From Streptantibioticus parmotrematis (GTDB lineage: Bacteria; Actinomycetota; Actinomycetes; Streptomycetales; Streptomycetaceae): 64,000 nucleotides of DNA. Positions 44,051-53,632 of the stretch are shown one piece after another (the stretch's first letter is position 1; the number at the start of each line of letters is the position of its first letter). A model generated the notes under the pieces. The model worked only from the letters and a program-made list of their open reading frames with translations, searched no databases and was not told the origin of the DNA. The position numbers and the translations under genes were made by a program. Location of the stretch: assembly GCF_019890615.1 (NCBI RefSeq), contig NZ_JAINVZ010000007.1:124001-188000 (forward strand). The letters run 5' to 3'.

Positions 44051-44092
44051 TTCAACAAAGTGTTGACGCGATGTGTCGGCTGGATCTAGCTT
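44051..44092 (+). promoter_or_regulatory. Urate operon promoter and operator
   Basis: TTGACG (44063-44068) and TAGCTT (44087-44092) with 18-bp spacing. The dyad TTCAACAAAGTGTTGAC (44051-44067) has its right arm within the -35. A palindrome TCACCGGTGA (44034-44043) lies just upstream. The uraD ATG is about 36 nt from the predicted start. Confidence 0.78.
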
Positions 44093-44134
44093 TCCGGCAA
44101 GCCCGGTCCAGCGCGAGACCCACGGAGGTCGTGG

Positions 44135-44653
44135 ATGTCAGCTCGTCTCCCGGCGGGTCTCGCCCGCTTCAACACCGCAGAGCCGGACACCGCGGCCCAT
44201 CTGCTGCACGAGGTGTGCACCTCGCGCGGCTGGGCGGACGCGGTGCTCGCCAAGCGCCCGTACGACGGTCTCGACGCACTGTACGAGGCGAGCGACGCGG
44301 CGATGAGCGGCCTGAGCGCCGACGACCTCGCCGAGGCCATGGCCGGCCACCCGCAGATCGGCCGGCCCAAGCCCGGTGACCCGGTCTCGGCCCGCGAACA
44401 GCGCGGCATGGCCGGCGCCTCGGACGGCCTCAAGGCGGAACTGCTCGACCTCAACCTGGCCTACCAGGAGAGGTTCGGGCACGTCTTCCTGATCTGCGCC
44501 ACCGGCCTGACCGGTGAACGCATGCGGGACGCCGCCCGGGCCCGTCTCGGCAACACCCCGGAGCGGGAACGCGAGATCGTCCGCGCCGAGCTGACGAAGA
44601 TCAACCGCATCAGACTGGCCCGCCTGGCCGAAGCCGAAGGAGACCCGTCATGA
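44135..44653 (+). CDS. uraD: OHCU decarboxylase
   Basis: 2-oxo-4-hydroxy-4-carboxy-5-ureidoimidazoline decarboxylase, 172 aa, last step of urate to S-allantoin. Catalytic H72 in the signature GHPQIG, plus E88 in SAREQ and YQERFGHVFLICATG at the helix that binds the allantoin product. N-terminal LHEVCTSRGWADAV is typical. GGAGG precedes the ATG. First gene of the urate operon; the stop overlaps the uraH ATG (ATGA). Confidence 0.95.
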   Translation: MSARLPAGLARFNTAEPDTAAHLLHEVCTSRGWADAVLAKRPYDGLDALYEASDAAMSGLSADDLAEAMAGHPQIGRPKPGDPVSAREQRGMAGASDGLKAELLDLNLAYQERFGHVFLICATGLTGERMRDAARARLGNTPEREREIVRAELTKINRIRLARLAEAEGDPS

Positions 44654-45030
44654 CGGACACGTCCGTCTCCACGCACATCCTGGACACCTCCGTCGGACGC
44701 CCGGCCGAAGGCGTGCCCGTCGAGCTGTCGGTCGGCGACGGCCACGGCGGCTGGGCGCCGCACGGCGCCTCCAAGACCGACGCGGACGGGCGCTGCAAGG
44801 ACCTGCCCGCCCTCCCCGAGGGCACCACCCACGTACGGCTCCGGTTCGACACCGGGTCGTACCTCACCGCACACAGGCAAGCCGAGGAACAGCAGGACGC
44901 CCCCCGCGCAAGGGACAGCGACGCCTTCTTCCCGGAGGTGGCGATCACGTTCGCCGTCAATCCGGGTGAGCACTACCACGTGCCGCTGCTGCTCAACCCG
45001 TTCGGCTACTCCGTATACCGAGGGAGCTAG
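44650..45030 (+). CDS. uraH: 5-hydroxyisourate hydrolase (transthyretin-related)
   Basis: Hydrolyses 5-hydroxyisourate made by urate oxidase, 126 aa. N-terminal STHILDTSVGRPA holds the catalytic H9. The C-terminal YRGS tetrapeptide is the family signature that separates it from transthyretin. PEVAITF and HYHVPLLLNPFGYS are conserved. Translation is coupled with uraD (ATGA), and uricase follows after 5 nt. Confidence 0.96.
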   Translation: MTDTSVSTHILDTSVGRPAEGVPVELSVGDGHGGWAPHGASKTDADGRCKDLPALPEGTTHVRLRFDTGSYLTAHRQAEEQQDAPRARDSDAFFPEVAITFAVNPGEHYHVPLLLNPFGYSVYRGS

Positions 45031-45035
45031 CAGAC

Positions 45036-45959
45036 ATGACCACCGTTCTCGGGCAGAACCAGTACGGCAAGGCGGAGAACCGCGTCGTCAAGATCACGCG
45101 GGACGGCGACACCCACCACATCAAGGACCTCAACGTCTCGGTCGCGCTGTCCGGCGACATGGACGACGTCCACTACTCCGGCAGCAACGCCAACGTGCTG
45201 CCCACCGACACCACCAAGAACACGGTCTTCGCCTTCGCGAAGGAGGTGGGCATCGAATCCGCCGAGCAGTTCGGCATCGCGCTCGCCCGCCACTTCGTCA
45301 CCAGCCAGGAACCCATCGAGCGGGCCCGCATCCGCATCGAGGAGTACTCCTGGGACCGCATCGCCACCTCCGACGCCAACTCCCGCTTCATCGGCGCCGA
45401 CGAGGTCCGGCACTCCTTCGTGCGCAACGGCACGCAGACGCGCGTCGCGCAGATCACCTTCGACGGCGAGCGGTGGGAGGTGCTGTCGGGCCTGAAGGAC
45501 CTGACCGTCCTGAACTCCACCAACTCCGAGTTCTGGGGCTACGTCAAGGACAAGTACACGACGCTCCAGGAGGCCTACGACCGCATCCTGGCCACCAGCG
45601 TCTCCACCTGGTGGCGCTACAACTGGACCAGCGACGAGGACCGCGCCCCCAACTGGAACAAGTCCTACGACCAGGCCCGCACCCACATCCTCCAGGCGTT
45701 CGCCGAGACCTACAGCCTCTCGCTCCAGCAGACGCTGTACCAGATGGGCTCGCGCGTCATCAACAGCCGCTCGGAGATCGACGAGATCCGCTTCTCGCTC
45801 CCCAACAGCCACCACTTCCTGGTCGACCTGGAGCCCTTCGGCCTCAAGAACGACAACGAGGTGTACTTCGCCGCCGACCGCCCCTACGGGCTGATCGAGG
45901 CCACCGTGCTGCGGGACGGCGCCGAGCAGCGCATCCCGTTCGACATGACCAACCTCTGA
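45036..45959 (+). CDS. Urate oxidase (uricase)
   Basis: Cofactor-free oxidase, 307 aa, turning urate plus O2 into 5-hydroxyisourate and H2O2. T-fold tandem domains. The active-site Lys and Thr appear as K12 in QNQYGKAENRVVKI and T57 in NVLPTDTTKNTVF. NSTNSEFWGY and LPNSHHFLVDL are the usual substrate and tunnel motifs. AGGGAG lies 9 nt before the ATG. It shows no C-terminal peroxisomal signal, as expected in bacteria. It works with uraH, uraD and the catalase across the divergent region. Confidence 0.97.
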   Translation: MTTVLGQNQYGKAENRVVKITRDGDTHHIKDLNVSVALSGDMDDVHYSGSNANVLPTDTTKNTVFAFAKEVGIESAEQFGIALARHFVTSQEPIERARIRIEEYSWDRIATSDANSRFIGADEVRHSFVRNGTQTRVAQITFDGERWEVLSGLKDLTVLNSTNSEFWGYVKDKYTTLQEAYDRILATSVSTWWRYNWTSDEDRAPNWNKSYDQARTHILQAFAETYSLSLQQTLYQMGSRVINSRSEIDEIRFSLPNSHHFLVDLEPFGLKNDNEVYFAADRPYGLIEATVLRDGAEQRIPFDMTNL

Positions 45960-46098
45960 CCGCTTCACCCTCGGCACCCGGAGCGACCTGACGGGCGGCG
46001 CGGCCGGCCGGATCACCGGCCGCCCGCCCGGCTCCGGCACTCAAAACCCCCAGGGCCCTGCCGTGCCCGACCGCCGATCAGAAGAACGAGGAAGCACC

Positions 46099-47502
46099 AT
46101 GGCAGCACCGGCAGCCCACGACGGCACGCAGCAACGTGTCGTCATCGAGAACTGTTCCGTCGCCACCGTGGACGCGAGCGACACCGAGTACCCCAGCGGT
46201 CACGTGGTCGTCGCCGGCAACCGCATCGAGTCGGTCGGCTCCGGCCCGGCCCCCTCCGGCCTGGAGAACGTCGTACGACGCATCGACGCCGAGGGCCACC
46301 TGCTCACCCCGGGCCTGGTCAACACCCACCACCACTTCTACCAGTGGATCACCCGGGGCCTCGCCACCGACCACAACCTCTTCGACTGGCTGGTCGCCCT
46401 CTACCCCACCTGGGCCCGCATCGACGAGCCCATGGCCTACGCGGCGGCGCAGGGCTCGCTCGCGGTCATGGCCCGCGGTGGCGTCACCACCGCCATGGAC
46501 CACCATTACGTCTACCCGCGCGACGCGGGCGACCTGTCCGGCGCCATCATCCGGGCCGCCCGGGAGACGGGGGTGCGCTTCACCCTCGCCCGCGGCTCGA
46601 TGGACCGCGGCAAGTCCGACGGCGGACTGCCGCCGGACTTCGCGGTGGAGACCCTGGACGGCGCGCTCAGCGCCACCGAGGAGACCGTCGACACCTACCA
46701 CGACGCCTCCTTCGACGCGATGACCCAGATCGCCGTCGCGCCCTGCTCCCCGTTCTCCGTCTCCACCGAACTGCTGCGTGACGCCGCCCAGTTGGCGCGC
46801 CGCAAGGGCGTGCGGCTGCACACCCACGGCAGCGAGACGGTCGAGGAGGAGAAGTTCTGCCACGAGCTGTTCGGCATGGGCCCGACCGACTACTTCGAGT
46901 CCACCGGCTGGCTGGGCGAGGACGTGTGGATGGCGCACTGCGTCCACATGAACGACTCCGACATCGCCGCGTTCGCCCGCACCAGGACCGGCGTGGCGCA
47001 CTGCCCGTCCTCCAACGCCCGCCTCGCGGCCGGTATCGCCCGGGTCCCCGACATGCTCGCCGCCGGTGTCCCGGTCGGGCTCGGCGTGGACGGCACCGCC
47101 TCCAACGAGTCCGGCGAACTCCACACCGAACTGCGCAACGCCCTGCTCGTCAACCGCCTCGGACCGCACCGCGAGCGCGCCCTCAATGCCCGTCAGGCGC
47201 TGCGCCTGGGCACGTACGGCGGCGCCGAAGTCCTCGGGCGGGCCGAGCAGATCGGTTCCATCGAGCCGGGCAAGCTCGCCGACCTCGTGCTGTGGAAGAT
47301 GGACACCGTCGCCCACGCCTCCATCGCCGACCCGGTCACCGCACTGGTCTTCGGCGCCGCCGCCCCCGTCGCGCTCGCCCTGGTCAACGGGGAGCCGGTG
47401 GTCGAGAACAGCCGCCTGACCCGCGTCGACGAGGACGCCATCGCCCGCTCCACCCGCACCGAGGCCCGCCGGCTCGCCGCCATCGCGGGCCTCACCGACT
47501 GA
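46099..47502 (+). CDS. 8-oxoguanine / guanine-type deaminase
   Basis: Amidohydrolase-superfamily deaminase, 467 aa. Metal site HxH in GLVNTHHHFYQ, then His in RLHTHGSETVEEE, HCVHM and the Asp in GLGVDGTASNE. The sequence between (ITRGLATDHNLFDWLVALYPTWARI) matches the group annotated as 8-oxoguanine deaminase/guanine deaminase related to AtzA. It would give urate from 8-oxoguanine or xanthine from guanine. CGAGGAAG precedes the ATG. It lies 139 nt after uricase on the same strand and ahead of a urate/xanthine permease. Confidence 0.9.
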   Translation: MAAPAAHDGTQQRVVIENCSVATVDASDTEYPSGHVVVAGNRIESVGSGPAPSGLENVVRRIDAEGHLLTPGLVNTHHHFYQWITRGLATDHNLFDWLVALYPTWARIDEPMAYAAAQGSLAVMARGGVTTAMDHHYVYPRDAGDLSGAIIRAARETGVRFTLARGSMDRGKSDGGLPPDFAVETLDGALSATEETVDTYHDASFDAMTQIAVAPCSPFSVSTELLRDAAQLARRKGVRLHTHGSETVEEEKFCHELFGMGPTDYFESTGWLGEDVWMAHCVHMNDSDIAAFARTRTGVAHCPSSNARLAAGIARVPDMLAAGVPVGLGVDGTASNESGELHTELRNALLVNRLGPHRERALNARQALRLGTYGGAEVLGRAEQIGSIEPGKLADLVLWKMDTVAHASIADPVTALVFGAAAPVALALVNGEPVVENSRLTRVDEDAIARSTRTEARRLAAIAGLTD

Positions 47503-47806
47503 CGCCGCGTCACCATCACGCCCGCGTCACACCGCGCACCCGGTCGGGGAGGACGGTCCCCGGCCGGGGCAGGCGGCGCCGCCCCCGCCCCGGATGGTCA
47601 CGGCACCGGGGGCGGCGCCCGGCACGCCCGCGATCACACCTCCCCCCACCCCCGGGCAGGACGTGACCCGCCGCCAACCTCCGCGTAACACAGCCGAATC
47701 GCAGCCCCGCTTCGGTGGTTCACGCTGTCGCAACCCCTCGCCAGCACGACCCGCATCACCTCCCTGACACCCGCGCCGCGAGCGTGTAACCGACAGGAGG
47801 AGCACC
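47503..47806. other. Intergenic region before the urate/xanthine permease
   Basis: About 300 bp with no gene. A hairpin of 13-bp arms (GGCGCCGCCCCCG and its complement) at 47575-47619 may terminate the deaminase transcript. Around 47711 the sequence TTCGGTGGTTCAC repeats the left half of the pucR/xdh dyad (TTCGGTG...CAC). A permease promoter probably lies between 47680 and 47780. Confidence 0.5.
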
Positions 47807-49192
47807 GTGGTCGAGACCTCGGCTCCGCGCAACGCACCGGCCCGCCACCCGGTGGACCAGACCCTTCCGCCGCTCAAACTCGTCACCAGCGGCCTCCAGC
47901 ACGTCGCCGCGATGTACGCGGGGGTGGTGGCGCCTCCCCTGGTGGTGGGCAAGGCGGTCGGCCTCACGGCGACCCAGATGACGTTCCTGGTGGGCGCCAG
48001 CCTGTTCACCGCGGGCATCGCCACACTTCTGCAGACCATCGGCTTCTGGAAGGTCGGCGCCCGGCTGCCCTTCGTCAACGGCGTCTCGTTCGCCGGTGTC
48101 GCGCCGCTGGTCGCCATCGCCGACACCACCGATCATCACGACAGCCTGCCCATCATGTTCGGCGCCGTCATGGTGGCAGGTGTGCTCGGCTTCTTCGTCG
48201 CCCCCTACTTCAGCAAACTGGTGCGCTTCTTCCCACCCGTGGTCACCGGCTCGGTCATCACGCTGATCGGGGTCTCGCTGCTGCCGGTCGCCATCGGCTG
48301 GATCGCCGACAACGGCCCGACCGCGTCGGTGTCCGACATCGTCCTCGCGCTGATCACCCTGGTCATCGTGCTGGTGCTGCGCCGACTGCTGACCGGGTTC
48401 CTCCAGCAGATCGCGGTCCTGATCGGCCTCGTCGTGGGAACCGTGATCGCCATCCCCTTCGGCGTCACCGACTTCCAGGCGATCCGGCACGCCTCCGTCG
48501 TGGGATTCCCCAGCCCCTTCCACTTCGGCGCGCCTCAGTTCCAGATCCCCGCGATCGTGTCGATGTGCATCGTGATGCTGGTGTGCCTGACCGAGTCGAC
48601 CGCGGACATCCTGGCGCTGGGCAAGGTCGTCGACAAACCCGCCGACGAGGCCACCCTCGCCGCGGGCCTGCGCGCCGACACCCTCGGCAGCGCCATCAGC
48701 CCGCTGTTCAACGGCTTCGCCAACAGCGCCTTCGCGCAGAACATCGGCCTGGTCGCCATCACCAAGGTCCGCAGCCGCTTCGTGGTGGCCGCGGGCGGTG
48801 TGCTGCTGGTGCTGATGGGACTGTGTCCGGTCCTCGCCTCGCTCATCGCCCTCGTCCCCGGCCCGGTGCTGGGCGGCGCGGGCATCGTGCTGTTCGGCAC
48901 GGTCGCGGCCAGCGGCGTCAAGACGCTCGCCGAGGCCGACCTGCACGACGGCGACAACCTGCTGATCATGGCCGTGGCGCTGGGCGTCGGTGTCATTCCC
49001 ATCGTCGCCCCGCACTTCTACGACCACCTCGACCCGCATCTTCAGATCGTCCTGCAATCCGGGGTGAGCGCGGGCTGCCTGGTGGCGGTCCTGCTCAACC
49101 TCGCCTTCCACCACGTGGGCCGCAAGCGCGCCCCGGCCACCGAGGAACAACCCGCCGCCGAGGCCCTGGCGGACGCCGTCCCCTCGGCCTGA
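47807..49192 (+). CDS. NCS2 (NAT) urate/xanthine permease
   Basis: Proton symporter of the nucleobase-ascorbate transporter family, 461 aa, about 14 membrane helices. The QH motif is in TSGLQHVAAMYAG, and the NAT signature QNIGLVAITKVRSR (Q-N-x-G-x4-T-x3-S/R) is intact. The Gln at its start and a later T favour xanthine/urate over uracil. GAGGAG precedes the GTG start. Its place after urate-oxidising genes suggests urate or xanthine uptake, complementing the AzgA-type permease at 19263. Confidence 0.93.
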   Translation: MVETSAPRNAPARHPVDQTLPPLKLVTSGLQHVAAMYAGVVAPPLVVGKAVGLTATQMTFLVGASLFTAGIATLLQTIGFWKVGARLPFVNGVSFAGVAPLVAIADTTDHHDSLPIMFGAVMVAGVLGFFVAPYFSKLVRFFPPVVTGSVITLIGVSLLPVAIGWIADNGPTASVSDIVLALITLVIVLVLRRLLTGFLQQIAVLIGLVVGTVIAIPFGVTDFQAIRHASVVGFPSPFHFGAPQFQIPAIVSMCIVMLVCLTESTADILALGKVVDKPADEATLAAGLRADTLGSAISPLFNGFANSAFAQNIGLVAITKVRSRFVVAAGGVLLVLMGLCPVLASLIALVPGPVLGGAGIVLFGTVAASGVKTLAEADLHDGDNLLIMAVALGVGVIPIVAPHFYDHLDPHLQIVLQSGVSAGCLVAVLLNLAFHHVGRKRAPATEEQPAAEALADAVPSA

Positions 49193-49248
49193 ACCCACCG
49201 CCGCCGCGCCCGCGCCCACCGCTCGCCCGCGTACCCGCCGTACGAGGA

Positions 49249-49280
49249 AAGCCCGCCCCGGAGTTCACCGGGGCGGGCTT
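49249..49280. terminator. Bidirectional terminator, permease / malate synthase
   Basis: Perfect 13-bp arms AAGCCCGCCCCGG and CCGGGGCGGGCTT with a 6-nt loop, between two converging genes. Confidence 0.88.
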
Positions 49281-49303
49281 CCTTCGTGCGTCAACCGCCG
49301 TCG

Positions 49304-50920
49304 TCAGTCCAGCAGTTCGTACGCCGGCAGGGTCAGGAAGTCCACGTACTTCTCGTCCAGCGACACCTGGAGCAGCAGGTCGTGGGCCTGCTGCCAGCGG
49401 CCCGAGGCGAACGCCTCCTCGCCGACCTCGGCGCGGATCGCGGCCAGTTCACCGGCCGCGACCTCGCGGGCCAGGTCCGCGGTCGCCTTGCGGCCGTCCT
49501 CGAAGACCACGCCCGCGTCGATCCACTGCCAGATCTGGGAGCGCGAGATCTCCGCCGTCGCCGCGTCCTCCATCAGGTTGAAGATGGCCACCGCGCCCAG
49601 GCCGCGCAGCCACGCCTCGATGTAACGGATGCCCACCTGGACCGCGTTGCGCAGTCCCTCGAACGTGGGCTTCGCCTGAAGCGAGTCGACGGCCAGCAGC
49701 TGGTCGCCGGTGACGGCGACGTCCTCGCGCAGCCGGTCCTTCTGGTTCGGCCGCTCGCCCAGCACCGCGTCGAACGACGCCATCGCGATCGGGACCAGGT
49801 CGGGGTGGGCCACCCAGGAGCCGTCGAAGCCGTCGCCCGCCTCGCGGTCCTTGTCCGCCTTGACCTTCTGATACGCCACCTTGTTCACCTCGGCGTCCCG
49901 GCGCGAGGGGATGAACGCGGCCATGCCGCCGATGGCGTGGGCCCCGCGCTTGTGGCAGGTGCGCACGAGCAGTTCGGTGTACGCGCGCATGAACGGCGCC
50001 GTCATCGTCACCGCGTTGCGGTCCGGCAGCACGTACTTCGGGCCGCCGTCGCGGAAGTTCTTCACGATCGAGAACAGGTAGTCCCAGCGCCCGGCGTTCA
50101 GCCCCGAGGCGTGGTCGCGCAGTTCGTAGAGGATCTCCTCCATCTCGAACGCGGCGGTGATGGTCTCGATCAGCACGGTGGCGCGGATCGTGCCCTGCGG
50201 GACGCCCACGTAGTCCTGCGCGAAGACGAACACCTCGTTCCACAGCCGGGCTTCGAGGTGCGACTCGGTCTTGGGCAGGTAGAAGTACGGGCCCTTGCCC
50301 TTGGCGATCAGCCGCTTCGCGTTGTGGAAGAAGTACAGGCCGAAGTCGACCAGGGCGCCCGGCACCGGCTCGCCGTCCACCCGCAGGTGGCGCTCGTCCA
50401 GGTGCCAGCCGCGCGGGCGCATCACCACGGTCGCCAGCTCCGCGTCCGGGCGCAGCGCGTACGTCTTGCCCTCGGGCGTGCCGAAGTCGATGCGCCGCTC
50501 GTAGGCGTCGATCAGGTTGATCTGGCCGCCGACGACGTTGGCCCAGGTGGGCGCCGAGGCGTCCTCGAAGTCGGCCAGCCACACGCGCGCACCGGAGTTG
50601 AGCGCGTTGATGGTCATCTTGCGGTCGGTGGGGCCGGTGATCTCCACCCGGCGGTCGTCCAGCGCGGCCGGGGCCGGGGCGACCCGCCAGTCGCCCTCCC
50701 GCACCGCGGCGGTCTCCGGCAGGAAGTCCAGCGTGCCGGTGCGGGCGATCTCGGCGCGGCGCTCGGCCCGGCGGGCCAGCAGTTCGGCGCGGCGCGGCGC
50801 GAACCGCCGGTGCAGCTCGCCGAGGAACGCCAGCGCCTCGGGCGTCAGCACCTCCTCGGCACGCGGGACGGTCTCGGCGCCGGTGACGACGGCCGAGGGG
50901 GACGGCGCTGCTGCGGACAT
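49304..50920 (-). CDS. aceB: Malate synthase A
   Basis: Condenses glyoxylate with acetyl-CoA to malate, 538 aa, the expected size for isoform A. Conserved stretches: [74 protein letters not shown] (metal Glu), [10 protein letters not shown], and the catalytic Asp region [19 protein letters not shown]. No isocitrate lyase is nearby, so this copy should serve glyoxylate made from allantoin. Two AllR-like boxes lie 119-154 nt upstream. Confidence 0.96.
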   Translation of the reverse strand: MSAAAPSPSAVVTGAETVPRAEEVLTPEALAFLGELHRRFAPRRAELLARRAERRAEIARTGTLDFLPETAAVREGDWRVAPAPAALDDRRVEITGPTDRKMTINALNSGARVWLADFEDASAPTWANVVGGQINLIDAYERRIDFGTPEGKTYALRPDAELATVVMRPRGWHLDERHLRVDGEPVPGALVDFGLYFFHNAKRLIAKGKGPYFYLPKTESHLEARLWNEVFVFAQDYVGVPQGTIRATVLIETITAAFEMEEILYELRDHASGLNAGRWDYLFSIVKNFRDGGPKYVLPDRNAVTMTAPFMRAYTELLVRTCHKRGAHAIGGMAAFIPSRRDAEVNKVAYQKVKADKDREAGDGFDGSWVAHPDLVPIAMASFDAVLGERPNQKDRLREDVAVTGDQLLAVDSLQAKPTFEGLRNAVQVGIRYIEAWLRGLGAVAIFNLMEDAATAEISRSQIWQWIDAGVVFEDGRKATADLAREVAAGELAAIRAEVGEEAFASGRWQQAHDLLLQVSLDEKYVDFLTLPAYELLD

Positions 50921-51038
50921 GGGCTGTCACTCCTTCCCGCGCGGCCGTGTGCGGCGGCGGCGCGGCGGCGGCACGGGGTGCCGTGGTTCGTCGATCGGGA
51001 CAGCGGAGCGACGGGCGGGTGTGCGGCGCGCCCGAGGC

Positions 51039-51074
51039 TTCTGCTGCGTGGAGCATAGTTTCTGCATAGTGGAA
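51039..51074. promoter_or_regulatory. Paired 15-bp boxes, probable AllR operator of aceB
   Basis: TTCTGCTGCGTGGAG (51039-51053, one mismatch at the last base) and TTCTGCATAGTGGAA (51060-51074), 21 bp apart, immediately after the stop of the upstream nucleotidyltransferase gene. No strong -35/-10 pair is obvious. Confidence 0.75.
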
Positions 51075-51076
51075 GA

Positions 51077-51832
51077 TCAACGGTCTGTGGCACTGCGTGC
51101 AGGGTGATCGGAACCACCTTTTCGCAAGGCGGAAAGATCGTCGGCGAGGAGCCGCAGGTCGGCGGGGGTGTCGATGTCGTCCGGCGCCGCGAGGTCCGCG
51201 CACTCCACGAGTGTGACGCTGCTCTCGTACGCCTTGAGGTAGGCCCGAGCGCCCTGGTCACCGGTGGCGGAGGCGACGATGCCCGGCCAGTGCTCGATCC
51301 CGAACAGCACCGGGTGACCCCGCTTTCCGTCGTACGCGGCCGCCGCGAGCGCGGAGTCCGGCGCGTCCCCGAGCCCTTCGCCGATCACCCTGCGCACCGC
51401 GTCGGGGCCGATCCCCGGCTGGTCCACCAGCGCCACGACCACCGCCCGAGCCCGGCTGCCGGCCAGCGAGGCCAGGCCCCGGCGCAGCGAGGAGCCCATG
51501 CCCTCCGCCCACTCCGGGTTGTCGACCAGCCGGTACGGGCCGAGCCCGGTCGCCCGCTCCCGTACGGCGTCCGCCGCGGCGCCCAGCACCACGTGCACCG
51601 GGTCGCAGCCGCCCTCGCGCAGCACCCGCGCCGCGTGCTCGACCAGCAGGCCGCCGCGGTACTCCAGCAGGGCCTTGGGGCGCCCGCCCAGCCGCCGCCC
51701 GGCCCCGGCCGCCAGCAGCAGCCCCGCCACGGGGGCCGCCCGGCCGGGCGGGCCGCCGTCGCCGGCGGGGCGGGGCCGGCGGACGTCGTGCGGGTGGTGG
51801 TGGGAACCGTGGGTTCGCCGCTGCTGCGTCAT
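51077..51832 (-). CDS. MobA/MocA-like nucleotidyltransferase
   Basis: NTP-transferase-fold protein, 251 aa. Nucleotide-binding loop LLLAAGAGRRLGGRPKALLEY, then EWAEGMGSSLRRGLASL and VVALVDQPGIGPDAVRRVI, the pattern of MocA, which adds CMP to molybdopterin (MobA would add GMP). It could supply the dinucleotide cofactor for the xanthine dehydrogenase encoded 30 kb away, but other NTP transferases share the fold. A His/Arg/Pro-rich tail of 35 residues precedes the domain. AGGAG lies 3 nt before the ATG. It ends 3 nt from an AllR-like box and precedes aceB on the same strand. Confidence 0.83.
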   Translation of the reverse strand: MTQQRRTHGSHHHPHDVRRPRPAGDGGPPGRAAPVAGLLLAAGAGRRLGGRPKALLEYRGGLLVEHAARVLREGGCDPVHVVLGAAADAVRERATGLGPYRLVDNPEWAEGMGSSLRRGLASLAGSRARAVVVALVDQPGIGPDAVRRVIGEGLGDAPDSALAAAAYDGKRGHPVLFGIEHWPGIVASATGDQGARAYLKAYESSVTLVECADLAAPDDIDTPADLRLLADDLSALRKGGSDHPARSATDR

Positions 51833-52038
51833 GACTCCTGGATACCTCGCCCCACCCCGCTCCGGCGACGACGAACGCCGATCGGTCCCCTGGGGCGACG
51901 ACGGGCGGGCGCGACGAAAGATGAGAAGTGGCCGGAGAACCATGAATTTTTCCCCAGATTTCGCTCTCCGTATGGCGCGATGCGCGGAGCGTGGCCTTTA
52001 CTGGTCCGACTCTCAGCCAGCCGAAGGGGAGTTGGTCA

Positions 52039-52422
52039 GTGTCGAACGACCGGATCGGGCAGTGCGCCCGACCCGCCGCCGACCGTGACGAGGTCTGCGG
52101 CGAAGATCCGCGAGTGGCCGGACTGCGCAGGGCGGTCGGCCGCCTGCGCCGTGAACTGGCCTGCTACCGGCCCCAGTTGTCGGATCGTCAGGTAGCGGAG
52201 GAGGAGCTGGCGGTGCTCGACGCCGCGGTGGCGGACGGGTCGATATCCGTACCGCGCCTGCGCACCTCCTTACTGGTCGTCACCAGCGCCCTCGGATCGG
52301 TCAGCGCGCTCGCCGAACCGGTCGCCGCCCTTCGGTGCGCCATAGATCTCTTCGGCCCGAGCCCGTCGTCGTCCCCGCGCCCCGCGCACCCGTCGGACCG
52401 GGCCCCGTCCACCCACGGCTGA
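52039..52422 (+). CDS. Small DUF5955-like protein
   Basis: Soluble protein of 127 aa with a central helical hairpin rich in Leu/Arg (GLRRAVGRLRRELACYRPQL, AEEELAVLDAAVADGSISVP, TSLLVVTSALGSVSALAEPV) and a Ser/Pro tail. It resembles the DUF5955 family of Streptomyces. No catalytic or metal motif. GTG at 52039 has GGGGAG 8 nt upstream. It converges on allR with about 75 nt between. No function can be proposed from sequence. Confidence 0.6.
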   Translation: MSNDRIGQCARPAADRDEVCGEDPRVAGLRRAVGRLRRELACYRPQLSDRQVAEEELAVLDAAVADGSISVPRLRTSLLVVTSALGSVSALAEPVAALRCAIDLFGPSPSSSPRPAHPSDRAPSTHG

Positions 52423-52496
52423 GGCCAACCGCACCGGGCGTCGGCCGCCGCCGGGGCCCGGTGCGGGGCAGCCCGCGGAAGGCCCCTCCGGGGCGA

Positions 52497-53312
52497 TCAG
52501 CCCGCGCCGCCCGAGTTGGCCAGTGCCTGCGACAGCTGCCGCGCCACGTCCTGGAGCGCCGGGATGATCTTGTCCTGGGCGGCCTCGGTCACCCGTCCGG
52601 CCGGGCCCGAGATGGAGATCGCCGCCGCCGTCGGGTAGTCCGGCACGCTCACCGCGAGGCACCGCACGCCGATCTCCTGCTCGTTGTCGTCGATCGCATA
52701 GCCCGCCTCGCGGATGCGGGCCAGCTCCGCGAGGAACGCGTCCGGGTCGGTGATCGTGCGGTCGGTCGCGGCCGGCATCCCGGTGCGGCCGAGCAACGCC
52801 CTGACCTCCTCGGGCGGCACGGCGGCCAGCAGCGCCTTGCCCACGCCGGTCGAGTGCGGCAGCACCCGGCGGCCGACCTCGGTGAACATCCGCACCGAGT
52901 GTCGCGAGGGCACCTGCGCCACGTAGACCACCTCGTCGCCGTCGAGCAGCGCCATGTTGGCGGTCTCGCCGGTCGCCTCGACGAGGTCGGTCAGGTACGG
53001 CCGCGCCCAGGTGCCCAGCAGGCGCGAGGCGCTCTCGCCGAGCCGGATCAGCCGCGGGCCCAGCGCGTAGCGGCGGTTGGGCTGCTGGCGCACGTAGCCG
53101 CAGGAGACCAGGGTGCGCATCAGGCGGTGGATGGTGGGCAGCGGCAGCCCGCTGCTGGTCGACAGCTCGCTCAGGCCCACCTCGCCGCCCGCGTCCGCCA
53201 TCCGCTCCAGCAGGTCGAAGGCACGTTCCAACGACTGCACGCCGCCGGTGCCGCCGGCCGAGCCGGTGGTCTTGGCGGTGCTGGCGGGCCTGCTGGAGCT
53301 CATCGACGGCAC
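52497..53312 (-). CDS. allR: IclR-family regulator AllR
   Basis: Repressor of 271 aa. The winged HTH (about 25-85) has [40 protein letters not shown]. The effector domain (about 100-262) has [53 protein letters not shown] and [11 protein letters not shown], the glyoxylate/allantoate-type pocket of the IclR family. It is divergent from allB, and Streptomyces AllR is known as a repressor of allantoin-pathway genes. I infer that the 15-bp box pairs are its sites. Start GTG at 53312 (AGAGG 7 nt upstream) or ATG at 53303. Confidence 0.92.
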   Translation of the reverse strand: MPSMSSSRPASTAKTTGSAGGTGGVQSLERAFDLLERMADAGGEVGLSELSTSSGLPLPTIHRLMRTLVSCGYVRQQPNRRYALGPRLIRLGESASRLLGTWARPYLTDLVEATGETANMALLDGDEVVYVAQVPSRHSVRMFTEVGRRVLPHSTGVGKALLAAVPPEEVRALLGRTGMPAATDRTITDPDAFLAELARIREAGYAIDDNEQEIGVRCLAVSVPDYPTAAAISISGPAGRVTEAAQDKIIPALQDVARQLSQALANSGGAG

Positions 53313-53518
53313 GTCCGGTCCTCTCGGAGCCTTTCGGGGGCCACTGGGACCGCCGGGGGCGTCCGGCGGATGTACCGCAGCCTACCGGGCGGTGGACGCG
53401 TGTTCACCGGCTGCGGCCTGCGCATCCGCCCCGCGCGACGCGTCCGGCGGCGTGATCGCGGGTGGTGGGCCCGCGCGATGCCGGGCCGCCGCCCGGGCCG
53501 CAAGTGTCCGGAGCTACC

Positions 53519-53554
53519 TTCTGCTCTACGGAACTTTCTTTCCATTTTGTGGAA
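53519..53554. promoter_or_regulatory. Paired 15-bp boxes, probable AllR operator of allR/allB
   Basis: TTCTGCTCTACGGAA (53519-53533) and TTCCATTTTGTGGAA (53540-53554), 21 bp apart, between the divergent repressor and allantoinase genes. This would allow both autoregulation and control of allB-alc. Confidence 0.8.
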
Positions 53555-53632
53555 TCATCCAAACGTCGTCCCGTGTCGCGCGGTCGCTTCCGATGGGTCT
53601 TGACTGCCCGCGAGGGCCGGACCGAAGATTCG

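Noticed and set aside
47575-47619. GC-rich dyad considered as an operator of the urate/xanthine permease
   Set aside because: Long perfect arms close behind the upstream deaminase gene fit a terminator better than a protein site; the distance to the permease start is almost 190 nt.
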